Positions 55,396-63,764 of a stretch of 64,000 nt of DNA are shown here, one piece after another. Both the position numbers and the translations under genes were made by a program. This DNA is from Aquirickettsia sp965229725 (GTDB taxonomy: Bacteria; Pseudomonadota; Alphaproteobacteria; Rickettsiales; Midichloriaceae). Where the stretch lies: contig OZ245923.1 of NCBI GenBank assembly GCA_965229725.1, positions 62,001 to 126,000 of the forward strand, written 5' to 3'. The notes under the pieces are model-generated. The model did not search any database. It was not told the origin of the DNA and saw only the letters and a list, made by a program, of their open reading frames with translations. Within the stretch, counting starts at the first letter, position 1; every line of letters starts with the position of its first letter.

Positions 55396-56274
55396 GTGAT
55401 TGTAAGTGGAGGCACTGCAGTAGCAAAAGGTGCAACAAAAGGAATAAAAGGAGTAGTGTTAGAAGCAGGGGTGCTGAAAGAGAATTATAATAAGAAGAAA
55501 ACGATAAAGTGGATAGAGGCGCAGTATGCAAAGATGGATGCATTAGCGGCAGAAGGAAACTTGATGATAGATGGTAAGAGAGTGCCGAAGAATGTTGGAG
55601 ACAAGGTAGAGCTATATGATTTTGAGAAAGGAGAGATAGCAAAGAAAGGAATAGGAGTAGGGAGTGACGGAGAAGTATACATCAGCAAAGAAGCGCTGGA
55701 ATACTTCAAGAAAGGAGAGAAGGGAGGAGAGAGTGGTCTTAAGAAAGGAGAGAAAGGAGCAAATGATAATATAATCAAGCCATATACAGGACCAAGCACA
55801 GGATATAAGAGCAAAGTGGAAGTGGGAGAGCTTAACAAGGGAGTTGTGCTGAGTGGTGAGGCAAAGGCAACGATAGTAAATACGATAAATAAAGGAAATA
55901 TAGATGAGATAATAAAAGTATTTAACAAGGAAGCAAATTGGGATATAAGTAATGCATTGAATAAAGTTCCTGAACATGTTAGGAAATCAGGCATAGAGCC
56001 ATCAAAAGGTCTTTTAAGTCCTAAGAATCCAAATCCAGGGATCAAATTTGATGGACATAAAAGAGATAAAATAAGAATTATGAAAGGAAAGGCAGATGCA
56101 AAATGGCCAAGCCAACAAGTGGATTATGTAAAAGTTGTGAGTGGTGGCAAGATGCTGGATAAGTTTGGTGTGGAGGTGCCAAAAACAGATAAGTATGGTG
56201 GGCCAAAAAATCATCCTGCTTCTCATATACCAGTGAGCGAATGGATGAAATGGAAAGAATGGAATAAGCCATGA
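55396..56274 (+). CDS. Orphan linker-plus-tip toxin module (RIM...HIP type)
   Basis: 292 codons from GTG 55396; the first about 130 codons and 50 bp upstream are nearly identical to 51374-51780. After the linker a pre-tip EVGELNKGVVLSGEAKATIV leads to the tip: KIRIMKGKADAKWPSQQVDY, VKVVSGGKMLDKFGVEV and HPASHIPVSEWMKW. This pattern (RIM.G.....QQ..YV.V..GG...D...HIP) recurs on known polymorphic toxins, though the activity is unclear to me. No delivery domain. Its TGA overlaps the immunity ATG (ATGA). Confidence 0.72.
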   Translation: MIVSGGTAVAKGATKGIKGVVLEAGVLKENYNKKKTIKWIEAQYAKMDALAAEGNLMIDGKRVPKNVGDKVELYDFEKGEIAKKGIGVGSDGEVYISKEALEYFKKGEKGGESGLKKGEKGANDNIIKPYTGPSTGYKSKVEVGELNKGVVLSGEAKATIVNTINKGNIDEIIKVFNKEANWDISNALNKVPEHVRKSGIEPSKGLLSPKNPNPGIKFDGHKRDKIRIMKGKADAKWPSQQVDYVKVVSGGKMLDKFGVEVPKTDKYGGPKNHPASHIPVSEWMKWKEWNKP

Positions 56275-56852
56275 CAACAGCAGATTTAGATTATTGGATG
56301 AAAGGAGTAAAATTAGGCCAAATTAGAGGAGATTTAATTTGGACTTTACTTATACTAATGGATGGGTCATATCAGGAGAGAGAATGGATAGAGAAAACAG
56401 AGCCAAAGAGGGGAGAGGTGAGTTTTAGAGATGACTTTGATTTTTGTATAGAGATGTTTGATGATCAAAATATGTTCCAGGCAATAGAGAAAAAGAAGAT
56501 GCCATATGATGATATAGGATGGTCATTGAAAAATAAGAAAGAGGCTGAAGCATTATATGATGCAGCGAAGCCAATGGACTATTTATCTGACAATTGCTCA
56601 TATAACAAAGAATTTCTAGAATCAAAAGAGTTATATGATTTGAGGGAGGAGAGTGAGAAAGCATTTGCAGTATTTATGGAGAATGAGAAGGAGAATGAAG
56701 AGTTTTGCAAGTTCATGTATGAGGTCATAATAGAGCAGAAGAGAGCCAGCAAAGAGGAGTTAGGGGGGAAAGAAGGATATGAAGGAATAAAAGAGTATAT
56801 AAAGGTGTGCAACAGAAGAAATAAGGAGATAAGAGAAAGCAGAGGAATATAA
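56271..56852 (+). CDS. Immunity protein for RIM...HIP tip, copy 1
   Basis: 193 acidic residues, overlapping the toxin module by 4 bp. LMDGSYQEREWIEKTEP and the last about 75 residues (LYDLREESEKAFAVFMENEK to RRNKEIRESRGI) are nearly identical to the gene at 57704; the central part differs, as do the paired tips. Conserved edges with a variable middle are expected for immunity specificity. Confidence 0.68.
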   Translation: MTTADLDYWMKGVKLGQIRGDLIWTLLILMDGSYQEREWIEKTEPKRGEVSFRDDFDFCIEMFDDQNMFQAIEKKKMPYDDIGWSLKNKKEAEALYDAAKPMDYLSDNCSYNKEFLESKELYDLREESEKAFAVFMENEKENEEFCKFMYEVIIEQKRASKEELGGKEGYEGIKEYIKVCNRRNKEIRESRGI

Positions 56853-57707
56853 AAAAACATAGGAAAAGGAGAAAGTGGAATAGAAATACTGAAAGAAAAG
56901 TATGAGAGATATAAAGGGATAAAGGAGATAGAGGCATTGTATGCGAAGCTGGATGCAGCAGCAACAAAGGGTAATCTGACGATAGAAGGGAATAGAGTAG
57001 GGAAGAATGTTGGAGACAAGGTAGAGTTAGGAGCAGCAGAGAAGAGGAGTATAGTAGAGAAAGGAATGGGCTTGGGTAGTGATGGAAATGTATACATCAG
57101 CAAAGAAGCGCTGGAATACTTCAAGAAAGCAGAGAAGGGAGGACAGAGTGGGTTTAAGAAAGGAGAGAAAGGGCTTGGGAGCAGCAGCAAAGAAGGAATT
57201 AAGAAGAAAGGAGCAAATGATAATATAGTCAAGCCATATACAGGGCCAAACACAGGTTATAAGAGCAAGGTGGAAGTGGGAGAGCTTAACAAGGGAGTTG
57301 TGCTGAGTGGTGAGGCAAAGGCAACGATAGTAAATACGATAAATAAAGGAAATATAGATGAGATAATAAAAGTATTTAACAAGGAAGCAAATTGGGATAT
57401 AAGTAAGGCATTGAATAAAGTTCCTGAGAATTTATGGGAGAATGCGAAAAGGGATTTTGCAGATAAGGGTGTTGGTATAAAATTTTATAGTCAAAAAGGA
57501 GGAGGAGATATAAGAATCATGAAAGGAAAGCCAGATGGAAAACCAAAGCAACAAGTGGATTATGTAAAAGTTGTGAGTGGTGGCAAAGTTGTATTAAGTG
57601 ATGGAAGAAAAATATCAAGCAAAGATCACCCAAATCCATCTTGGCATCCAGATGCACACATACCAGTAAATGAGTGGAAAAATTGGAAAACATGGGATGA
57701 AAAATGA
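56853..57707 (+). CDS. Orphan toxin module, second RIM...HIP variant
   Basis: The frame is open from just after the immunity stop and reads GKGESGIEILKEKYERYKGI, homologous to the parent toxin at about residue 1000, so it is a 5'-open cassette; an initiation codon (ATG 56940 or upstream) is uncertain. The linker variant GVGSDGE/GLGSDGN and PYTGPNTGYKSKV are followed by the same pre-tip as at 55396 and a diverged tip: GDIRIMKGKPDGKPKQQVDY and HPDAHIPVNEWKNWKTWD. The immunity gene overlaps by 4 bp. Confidence 0.7.
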   Translation, partial: KNIGKGESGIEILKEKYERYKGIKEIEALYAKLDAAATKGNLTIEGNRVGKNVGDKVELGAAEKRSIVEKGMGLGSDGNVYISKEALEYFKKAEKGGQSGFKKGEKGLGSSSKEGIKKKGANDNIVKPYTGPNTGYKSKVEVGELNKGVVLSGEAKATIVNTINKGNIDEIIKVFNKEANWDISKALNKVPENLWENAKRDFADKGVGIKFYSQKGGGDIRIMKGKPDGKPKQQVDYVKVVSGGKVVLSDGRKISSKDHPNPSWHPDAHIPVNEWKNWKTWDEK

Positions 57708-58303
57708 ATAATGATGAATCAATAATTAAAGGTGTTCAATTGCCTGAAATAAGGTCAGAACTGATAGTAACATTAATATATCTAATGGATGGGTCATATC
57801 AGGAGAGAGAATGGATAGAGAAAACAGAGCCAGGGATGCAAGAAAGCTTTGATGCAGAGTTTGGCTTTTGTTTTGAAATGATAGAGGATTTAAATTTATT
57901 TTGGGATATAAAAAATGATAATATACCGTATGATAGTATAGGGTATGTATATAAAGATAAGAAAGAAGTAGATGCTGTGCTAAAAATTGCAATACTAACG
58001 TATAATCTGTTTAAAATGGCATCTAAAAGAAGTACAGGAGATGATTATCCAACTAATAGAGGATACCTAGAATCAAAAGAGTTGTACGATTTGAGGGAAG
58101 AGAGTGAGAAAGCATTTGCAGTGTTTATGGAGAATGAGAAGGAGAATGAAGAGTTTTGCAAGTTCATGTATGAGGTCATAATAGAGCAGAAGAGAGCCAG
58201 CAAAGAGGAGTTAGGGGGGAAAGAAGGATATGAAGGAATAAAAGAGTATATAAAGGTGTGCAACAGAAGAAATAAGGAGATCAGAGAAAGCAGAGGAATA
58301 TAA
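57704..58303 (+). CDS. Immunity protein for RIM...HIP tip, copy 2
   Basis: 199 residues, ATGA overlap with the toxin module. It shares YLMDGSYQEREWIEKTEP and the whole C-terminal block with the gene at 56271; the middle (FDAEFGFCFEMIEDLNLFWD) diverges. Immediately after its stop the next linker copy begins, showing the toxin-immunity-linker periodicity of the array. Confidence 0.68.
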   Translation: MNNDESIIKGVQLPEIRSELIVTLIYLMDGSYQEREWIEKTEPGMQESFDAEFGFCFEMIEDLNLFWDIKNDNIPYDSIGYVYKDKKEVDAVLKIAILTYNLFKMASKRSTGDDYPTNRGYLESKELYDLREESEKAFAVFMENEKENEEFCKFMYEVIIEQKRASKEELGGKEGYEGIKEYIKVCNRRNKEIRESRGI

Positions 58304-58676
58304 AAAAAGTTAGGAAAAGGAGGAAGTGGAATAGAAATACTGAAAGCAAAGTATGAGAGATATAAAGGGATAAAGGAGATAGAGGCATTGTATGCTAAGT
58401 TGGATGCAGCAGCAACAAAGGGTAATCTGACGATAGAAGGGAATAGAGTGGCGAAGACTTTACTCATCCAAAATGGGAAGAGCGCCTGGCCACACCTCTA
58501 ATCATGATCATTTGAATTTGCCCCCTAAATATATAAATGATATTCTATCCAATAAAAATACTCCATTCAAAGAAGTAACAAAGGATGGGGTAAGTAGAAA
58601 ATTAGTTCAATCAGGAGATATAGAAATTGTTACAGAAGGAAATATAGTAGTAACCGTCATGAGGGTAAAAAGATGA
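58304..58676 (+). pseudogene. Collapsed toxin module
   Basis: The first 150 bases encode the linker start (GKGGSGIEILKAKYERYKGI, DAAATKGNLTIEGNRV), then the sequence jumps to the tail of the tip seen at 54270-54475 in another frame: MGRAPGHTSNHDHLNLPPKY ... EIVTEGNIVVTVMRVKR (58473-58676). A deletion between two modules produced this out-of-frame junction near 58455. No working toxin can be made. Confidence 0.72.
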
Positions 58677-58948
58677 TATATAATGACCATCAAGCAAGAA
58701 TAAAAAATAGAATAAAAGAATCAATTAAGAAGTTTAAAAATGAAGAAATTGATTATAAAGTATTTGCAGAAAATATTTGTGGTAATATTAGCGCATTGGA
58801 TAATTTAACAAAGGAAATGGAGTCGGCAAAACGTAGAGTATGTGGAAAATTAGATATAATTCATTTCACTGTAGATACAGATAAAGAATTTGAGGAAATG
58901 CTAAAAGAGGTAGAAAAATTTGAAAAATTCATTGATGAGAATTTGTAA
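58673..58948 (+). CDS. Immunity protein, copy 2
   Basis: 91 residues, nearly identical to the protein at 54475 (same KNRIKESIKKFKNEEIDYK and FTVDTDKEFEEMLKEVE), overlapping the collapsed tip by 4 bp (ATGA). It is the last gene of the array; the 59-bp repeat starts 5 bases after its stop. It is retained although its toxin is broken. Confidence 0.68.
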   Translation: MIYNDHQARIKNRIKESIKKFKNEEIDYKVFAENICGNISALDNLTKEMESAKRRVCGKLDIIHFTVDTDKEFEEMLKEVEKFEKFIDENL

Positions 58949-58953
58949 AATAA

Positions 58954-59012
58954 TTCATACAATAAACCATTGATTAATGAATGCATAATATTAAAAACGA
59001 TCGTTTTTAATA
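58954..59012 (+). repeat. Right copy of 59-bp inverted repeat with palindrome
   Basis: Starts TTCATACAATAAACCATTGA and contains the 22-bp perfect palindrome centred on AACGATCGTT. It matches the complement of 30367-30425 at 58 of 59 positions. It lies between convergent genes, so it could act as a bidirectional terminator as well as a recombination site. Confidence 0.85.
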
Positions 59013-59028
59013 TAAAATCAAATAATTT

Positions 59029-60225
59029 TTATTTCTTCTGTAGTTTACCTTTACCTATGGTAACAAGTATTTTATCCAGTACTATTACAAATAAATTATT
59101 AGCCATAACGCTAGTAGATGTAGCAAAAGGATCTATTACTATGTACATACTTGTAATCAATAATGACATTTGAGGAGTAAAATTAAGTACCTTAACCATC
59201 AATGGAACCATAATAAACACTGTTCCACCTGGTATACCAGCACCTGAAAATTTTGTAATCATAAACAGAAAAGCAAATAGTGGTATTTTTTCTACTGGCA
59301 ACGAAAAACCAAAAACATTTAATACTATAACTATTAAGAAAGGAATTATAATACAATCACCAATCATATGAATATTTACAGTTGCTGGCATAAAAAAATC
59401 AGAAAACCCGTTACTTATAGTATTTTTATGTGATGCCTTTAGGGAAAAAGGAAGTGCTATTGTACTTGACATACTTGATAAAGCTGTTAATACCGCAGGC
59501 AGAATATTTACAGTAATTTTATATCCCTTAATCATAGAAAAGCCTGAGGATATTAATAAAAGTATTGCTAAATAGGTTATTAAGACTATGAACATAGTTG
59601 CAAATAAAGATGCATTTTTGATTAGCATTTCAAAAATTCCATCATTTATCATTTTCAATGTCATACCAAAAATAAATAGCGGGAGCATTGGGATAAAAAT
59701 CCTCTTCAATACAAAATTAGTGATTTTTGTTATAATGGAAACAAAATTTTCTATTGGCACAAAACTCTTCTTATAACCAATAAAACCAAGTGTAAATCCA
59801 ATATACAACGCTTGTTCGTTCGTAATAAATTTTGGCAGAGGGATGTTAAATAAATTCAATAAAGAAGGGCCAGTTTTTATATTATCGAATACAGCATCAA
59901 CATTTATCAAAAAATTAGCAAGGTTTAGTGATCCAAACACATGCAAAAAATTTGAACTACAAATAAATAGAATAATTGCAGGAAAAAATAAAATTGAATA
60001 ATTTTTCATCCCCACAATTGCACGATATATTGAGCTCATAATCAAAGCTGGCAATATAAATACCAATACATCCTGCAATAACAAACTGATTGAATAGCTA
60101 AAAGATTTAAACTCAAGTGAAAGGTAAGGATATAAGAGATAAGCTAAGATAATAGCTAGTATTACAACAAATTGTATCTTAATTTTACTTAGTGTTTTTA
60201 TGAAACTATACCTCTTATATTTAAT
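59029..60225 (-). CDS. Sodium:dicarboxylate symporter (SDF/DAACS) family protein
   Basis: An inner-membrane secondary transporter. SSMSSTIALPFSLKASHKNT corresponds to the serine-rich hairpin, DFFMPATVNIHMIGD to the NMDGT-like unwound helix and ITSMYIVIDPFATSTSVMAN to the last transport helix. Members import dicarboxylates or glutamate. Coding-like sequence (IKIQFVVILAIILAYLLYPY, first helix) extends upstream of the only listed-type start TTG 60084 to about 60225, where ATT would be the initiator; no ATG, GTG or TTG is available there. The start codon may be ATT or mutated. Confidence 0.72.
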   Translation of the reverse strand: MKYKRYSFIKTLSKIKIQFVVILAIILAYLLYPYLSLEFKSFSYSISLLLQDVLVFILPALIMSSIYRAIVGMKNYSILFFPAIILFICSSNFLHVFGSLNLANFLINVDAVFDNIKTGPSLLNLFNIPLPKFITNEQALYIGFTLGFIGYKKSFVPIENFVSIITKITNFVLKRIFIPMLPLFIFGMTLKMINDGIFEMLIKNASLFATMFIVLITYLAILLLISSGFSMIKGYKITVNILPAVLTALSSMSSTIALPFSLKASHKNTISNGFSDFFMPATVNIHMIGDCIIIPFLIVIVLNVFGFSLPVEKIPLFAFLFMITKFSGAGIPGGTVFIMVPLMVKVLNFTPQMSLLITSMYIVIDPFATSTSVMANNLFVIVLDKILVTIGKGKLQKK

Positions 60226-60567
60226 CTTATTGCATCGCTAAAAATAAAAAAATTATATATGATGGATAATCAATATAAAAAGTTGCACTTATTCAAAAAC
60301 AAGGGTCAATCATTTTTTAGCATAGACTAGATTTATACCTTTAACCCTTCCTAAAAGCAAATTAAAATGTTTCTTCCTTTTGGACTTTTGACAAGGCACT
60401 TATATGCATATTTTTGGTAGTATGTTTTTGTGATTCTCAAAATGTATACTTTTTGAGAATTTATTTGAGTAGTAAAATAATAAAAGTTTTAGAAAGTTAA
60501 AAATAGGCACTTGATAATGATTAAACACAGTGTTACTATAGTGTAACAGATTTATATAAAAAAGAAA
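60226..60567. other. Intergenic region
   Basis: About 340 bases without a supported gene between the symporter and the RelBE-like module, holding the module's promoter and operator at its right end. Nothing else is recognised. Confidence 0.4.
60511..60548 (+). promoter_or_regulatory. Promoter and operator of RelBE-like module
   Basis: TTGATA (60511-60516), 17-bp spacer, TACTAT (60534-60539). An inverted repeat TGTTACTATAGTGTAACA (60531-60548) overlaps the -10 box, ideal for autorepression by the ribbon-helix-helix antitoxin. Confidence 0.65.
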
Positions 60568-60789
60568 ATGCCAACAAAAAACCCAAGGATCAATATAACA
60601 GCAAATGAAAAGCTATTAACAAATATAACATTCATTGCTGAGCAAGAAAAAAAAACGGTATCAATGCTAGCAAAGGAGCTTATAGAAGAAGCTATTGAAA
60701 AGAGGGAAGACTTATATCTATCTTCAATAGCTCTATCAAGAGAAGAGGGAGATTTTAAAAAAATCTCTCATGAAGAAACATGGAAGTAA
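60568..60789 (+). CDS. Ribbon-helix-helix antitoxin, RelB/CopG-like
   Basis: A 73-residue protein. The N-terminal strand RINITANEKLLTNITFIAEQ and the helix VSMLAKELIEEAIEKRE form a CopG/MetJ-type DNA-binding dimer unit; the C-terminal part wraps the toxin. It overlaps the downstream RelE-like gene by 10 bp and an operator palindrome lies 20 bp upstream. Confidence 0.82.
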   Translation: MPTKNPRINITANEKLLTNITFIAEQEKKTVSMLAKELIEEAIEKREDLYLSSIALSREEGDFKKISHEETWK

Positions 60790-61052
60790 AATATCGAATT
60801 GAATATATAAAAGATGTTGTAGCGGACGATATACCATTAATTCCAAGCAACGTTAGAGCAATTATAAAAAGAGCAATTGAATCAAGATTAGTGTCAGACC
60901 CACTAAATTTTGGTAAGCCTTTGAGATATAGTTGGAAAGGACATAAAAGCCTTAGGGTAGGGGATTACAGAATAGTCTATAGAATCATTGAACCAGAAAA
61001 AGTTGTCCTAGTTGTGGCGATTAAGCACAGGAAAAATGCTTATGTAATATAA
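60780..61052 (+). CDS. RelE/ParE-superfamily toxin
   Basis: A 90-residue toxin: KYRIEYIKDVVADDIPLIPS, the characteristic KPLRYSWKGHKSLRVGDYRI and VYRIIEPEKVVLVVAIKHRK with the C-terminal Tyr (NAYVI). RelE members cleave mRNA at the ribosome; ParE members hit gyrase. The R-V-G-D-Y-R-I-V-Y motif is firm and the exact activity is not. Confidence 0.87.
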   Translation: MEVKYRIEYIKDVVADDIPLIPSNVRAIIKRAIESRLVSDPLNFGKPLRYSWKGHKSLRVGDYRIVYRIIEPEKVVLVVAIKHRKNAYVI

Positions 61053-61180
61053 AAAAAACTTTATTCAAGAAAAGGTAAAAAGCTATTTATGCTTTATAAT
61101 AATAGACAAGAAAAAACAACAAATTATTAGTAAATAATCTCTTAAAAAAACGGCCATTTGCTTTTTATAACTTTTATGTG

Positions 61181-61209
61181 TTGACTATATTATATAGTCA
61201 TATTACACT
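61181..61209 (+). promoter_or_regulatory. Promoter and operator of Phd/PIN module
   Basis: TTGACT (61181-61186), 17-bp spacer, TACACT (61204-61209), 29 bases before the antitoxin ATG. The spacer region contains the inverted repeat TGACTATATTATATAGTCA (61182-61200), a likely antitoxin operator. Confidence 0.65.
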
Positions 61210-61238
61210 AATAACAGTGAATTAAAAATGTAAAAACA

Positions 61239-61472
61239 ATGGAACAAAAAATAAGTGTAAGTAATTTTAAAGCTCATTGTCTAAAAATATTAGACAACAT
61301 ACAGCATGATCATCAAGTAATTACGATAACAAAAAGAAATAAGCCTATTGCAAAATTAAAGCCTTATGAGGATAAGCAATTATCAATATTTGGAGCATTT
61401 AAGGGTAGGGGGAAAATAAATTCAGATGTTATTGAAAGTATTGGAGAGCAATGGGATATAGAAAATGAGTAA
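61239..61472 (+). CDS. Phd/YefM-type antitoxin
   Basis: 77 residues. The N-terminal KISVSNFKAHCLKILDNIQH followed by QVITITKRNKPIAKLKPYED is the Phd/YefM DNA-binding fold; the C-terminus binds the toxin. It overlaps the PIN toxin gene by 8 bp. Confidence 0.88.
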   Translation: MEQKISVSNFKAHCLKILDNIQHDHQVITITKRNKPIAKLKPYEDKQLSIFGAFKGRGKINSDVIESIGEQWDIENE

Positions 61473-61881
61473 CTGCGTAATACTTGATACACATGTATTA
61501 TTATGGAGCTTACTTCAACCTGAAGAATTAACAGAGGAAACGAAGAGTAAAGTGGAGCAAGCACAGAAAAACCAAAATCTGTTGATAAGTTCTATTTCAC
61601 TTTGGGAAATAGCAATGTTAAGCCATAAGAAAAGAATTCATATATTTGAGCCAATAAAAAATTTTCTATCATCGATTGAAGAAATATCTGGTATAAATAT
61701 TTGTGAAATATCGGCTGAAGTGGCAGCAGAAAGTGCATCATTACAAAATAATTTTCATGGTGATCCAGCAGATAGAATTATAGTTTCAACAGCAAGGGTA
61801 TATTCTGCAACTTTATTGACAAGGGATAAGCAGATATTGCAGTGGAGTGAATATGGTTCCATAAAATGTTTAAAAGCTTAA
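61465..61881 (+). CDS. PIN-domain toxin
   Basis: A 138-residue PIN nuclease: VILDTHVLLWSLLQPEEL (first Asp), SISLWEIAMLSHKKRI (Glu), DPADRIIVSTARVY and TLLTRDKQILQW (later Asp residues). It belongs to the Phd-associated VapC-like group. Its start lies inside the antitoxin gene. Complete. Confidence 0.88.
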   Translation: MSNCVILDTHVLLWSLLQPEELTEETKSKVEQAQKNQNLLISSISLWEIAMLSHKKRIHIFEPIKNFLSSIEEISGINICEISAEVAAESASLQNNFHGDPADRIIVSTARVYSATLLTRDKQILQWSEYGSIKCLKA

Positions 61882-62114
61882 ATATACTAAGCTTTTTACT
61901 CTACTTTTCCTTTATGAGGGTGTAATATACTTTGTGGGGTCTGGGTTAACAAGTGACAAATAGGTTGATTTTGGGGAATTGTTTAAATTTTCTTTGCATC
62001 TGTGGTGTATAGTTTTATAATGCACAAAAGAGGTGGTCCTAGATAGTTGGACAGGAGTATAAGGATAAATTCTGATATAAAACAAATAAAAATATCGGAA
62101 GAAGATATGAGTAA

Positions 62115-62264
62115 AAAGAAAAAGACAGTGCAGTATTCAAAACAAAAGTAGCGCAATCAGCAGGTAATTTACCTAATAGAATTAAGCATTTTGATTCCAT
62201 TAATAAAGTTACAATAGTAACTGAAAATGGAAATGTAGTAACCGTAAGATTTGGAGGTGATTGA
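62115..62264 (+). pseudogene. Displaced toxin tip remnant
   Basis: An open frame after a stop reads DSAVFKTKVAQSAGNLPNRI, then NKVTIVTENGNVVTVRFGGD, and ends at a TGA overlapping the next ATG (TGATG). The ending resembles other polymorphic toxin tips in this window (EIVTEGNIVVTV). Linker and start are missing. The preceding 61882-62114 holds nothing recognised. Confidence 0.55.
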
Positions 62265-62845
62265 TGAATAATGAGTATAATTTGAGACAAATGGAGCTTA
62301 TGAAAAAAAGAATAGATGAATACTCTGAAGGAGAAATAATGATTGATAAATTGCTAAGTGATTTAGAAGCATTATTGAGTAATTTAAAAAACATTAATAA
62401 TATGTGGAAAAATAGTTTTTTATCGGCTTGGGGTATTTTAGAAGAAGTATATGCTTTTGCTTTATATGATAAAAAATCGTTATTTGATAATAATGACATG
62501 CTAAAAATTAACGAAGGTTTGAAAAAAATACTTAATTTAATTGGACGTAAAATGTGGCATGATGTAGATATTTTTCAAGCTATGAAAGATATGAACATAT
62601 TGTCGTGGACTGTTATCTACCATGCTTATAAAAATAAATATATTTCTAAATATAACATTGAATCCTATGCGGTTTCATTATTAACAAAAGAAAGCTTTTA
62701 TAATGATACTGTAGCTCTGCTTGCTGATATTAAACCATATGAGCAAGATCAGATAGAAGAGATGATATTAGATTTAGTAAAAGAAAATAATGCAACAGAT
62801 GCGACAGAACCGGAAATTTGCAATAAAATTTTGTTTTTAATTTGA
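62264..62845 (+). CDS. Immunity protein, possibly two-domain
   Basis: 193 residues; ATG 62264 is preferable to TTG 62261. The N-terminal half (MELMKKRIDEYSEGEIMIDK, WKNSFLSAWGILEEVYAFAL) matches a recurrent immunity-protein pattern (W.N.F...W..LE..YA.AL). The C-terminal about 95 residues are a second, unassigned helical part. It follows a toxin tip remnant, as in the main array. Confidence 0.62.
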   Translation: MNNEYNLRQMELMKKRIDEYSEGEIMIDKLLSDLEALLSNLKNINNMWKNSFLSAWGILEEVYAFALYDKKSLFDNNDMLKINEGLKKILNLIGRKMWHDVDIFQAMKDMNILSWTVIYHAYKNKYISKYNIESYAVSLLTKESFYNDTVALLADIKPYEQDQIEEMILDLVKENNATDATEPEICNKILFLI

Positions 62846-62902
62846 CAAAGAAGTTATTGCTGACTACTGCCCTATTAAATTGTCAATAGGAAGGACATTT
62901 TT

Positions 62903-63763
62903 ATGGAAGAAATAGATTTATCATATCAGGATCAGCGTTGTTTATTGACTAATGAGGTGGAGACTTTGGGAGTTGGTAGTTATAATGACAATTTTTATCA
63001 GTGCTTTGCGGAAGATGAATATATTAATAATGAAATAACTAATGCTTTAGAAAAGATCGAGTTAGGAAAACAATTCGCATTTTATAATTTGGGAATATCA
63101 AAAGAAGGTCAAGAGTTATTGTCAAATATAGAAATTCTAGGGAATGAGAATAAAGTTATAAGATCAGAAGAATGTAAATATTTCAATCACTGCATTATAA
63201 ACGCAGTTGAGAAAGCCATTGAAGAAGAGAGTATAAAAGCAAATGCACATCAAGCTAATATTTTAATAAAATATATTACAAGGATAACCAATAATATATT
63301 GGGAGAAAGTGGTGATGGTGAATTTGAGTTGATTATTAGAACTATGAGTGGGTATTTAGAGAATTACAAAACTAATAGCTGTGAGTATTGGCATATTGAT
63401 AAAAGTTATGAAGATATAATTAGAGACAATACTACTAAAGTTGAAAAATATATTGGTAACAAAGTGTTTTTAGTATCGATAATTGGCGAAAAAACTCATT
63501 ATAAAAATATAAATGATGATGAAAGACGAATATTTTTTAAAGAAGCAAAAGATTGTAATTTCTTTTATGGATTTCACTCAAATAAAGAGTGCGAAGATAG
63601 AGAAATAAGTAGGGCAATGCTTACTTATGATAATAGCAAAACATGTGAAGATGGATATGGTTCGGTGCACTTGATGGGTAAATTAGGAACTATGCATGCA
63701 GCACCAAATGAATCAAGTAAAGGAAGAATTATACTATTAATTACACCATATAATAAAAATTAA
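62903..63763 (+). CDS. Putative Fe(II)/2-oxoglutarate oxygenase, mosaic second copy
   Basis: 286 residues with the same HxD...H...R ligands as the gene at 39831. The first about 235 bp and the last about 460 bp are identical to that copy, while the middle (about 63138-63303) is clearly diverged although in frame (ECKYFNHCIINAVEKAIEEE versus DCKYLNNCVLNSIKEILENK). Upstream DNA is unrelated. Such a mosaic indicates gene conversion between two toxin loci, or selection on the middle segment. The coiled-coil gene is missing downstream. Confidence 0.62.
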   Translation: MEEIDLSYQDQRCLLTNEVETLGVGSYNDNFYQCFAEDEYINNEITNALEKIELGKQFAFYNLGISKEGQELLSNIEILGNENKVIRSEECKYFNHCIINAVEKAIEEESIKANAHQANILIKYITRITNNILGESGDGEFELIIRTMSGYLENYKTNSCEYWHIDKSYEDIIRDNTTKVEKYIGNKVFLVSIIGEKTHYKNINDDERRIFFKEAKDCNFFYGFHSNKECEDREISRAMLTYDNSKTCEDGYGSVHLMGKLGTMHAAPNESSKGRIILLITPYNKN

Positions 63764-63764
63764 C

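Noticed and set aside
61925..61950. GGGGTCTGGGTTAAC as a Tn3 terminal repeat matching 3043-3065
   Set aside because: Only about ten bases agree and no transposase is adjacent.
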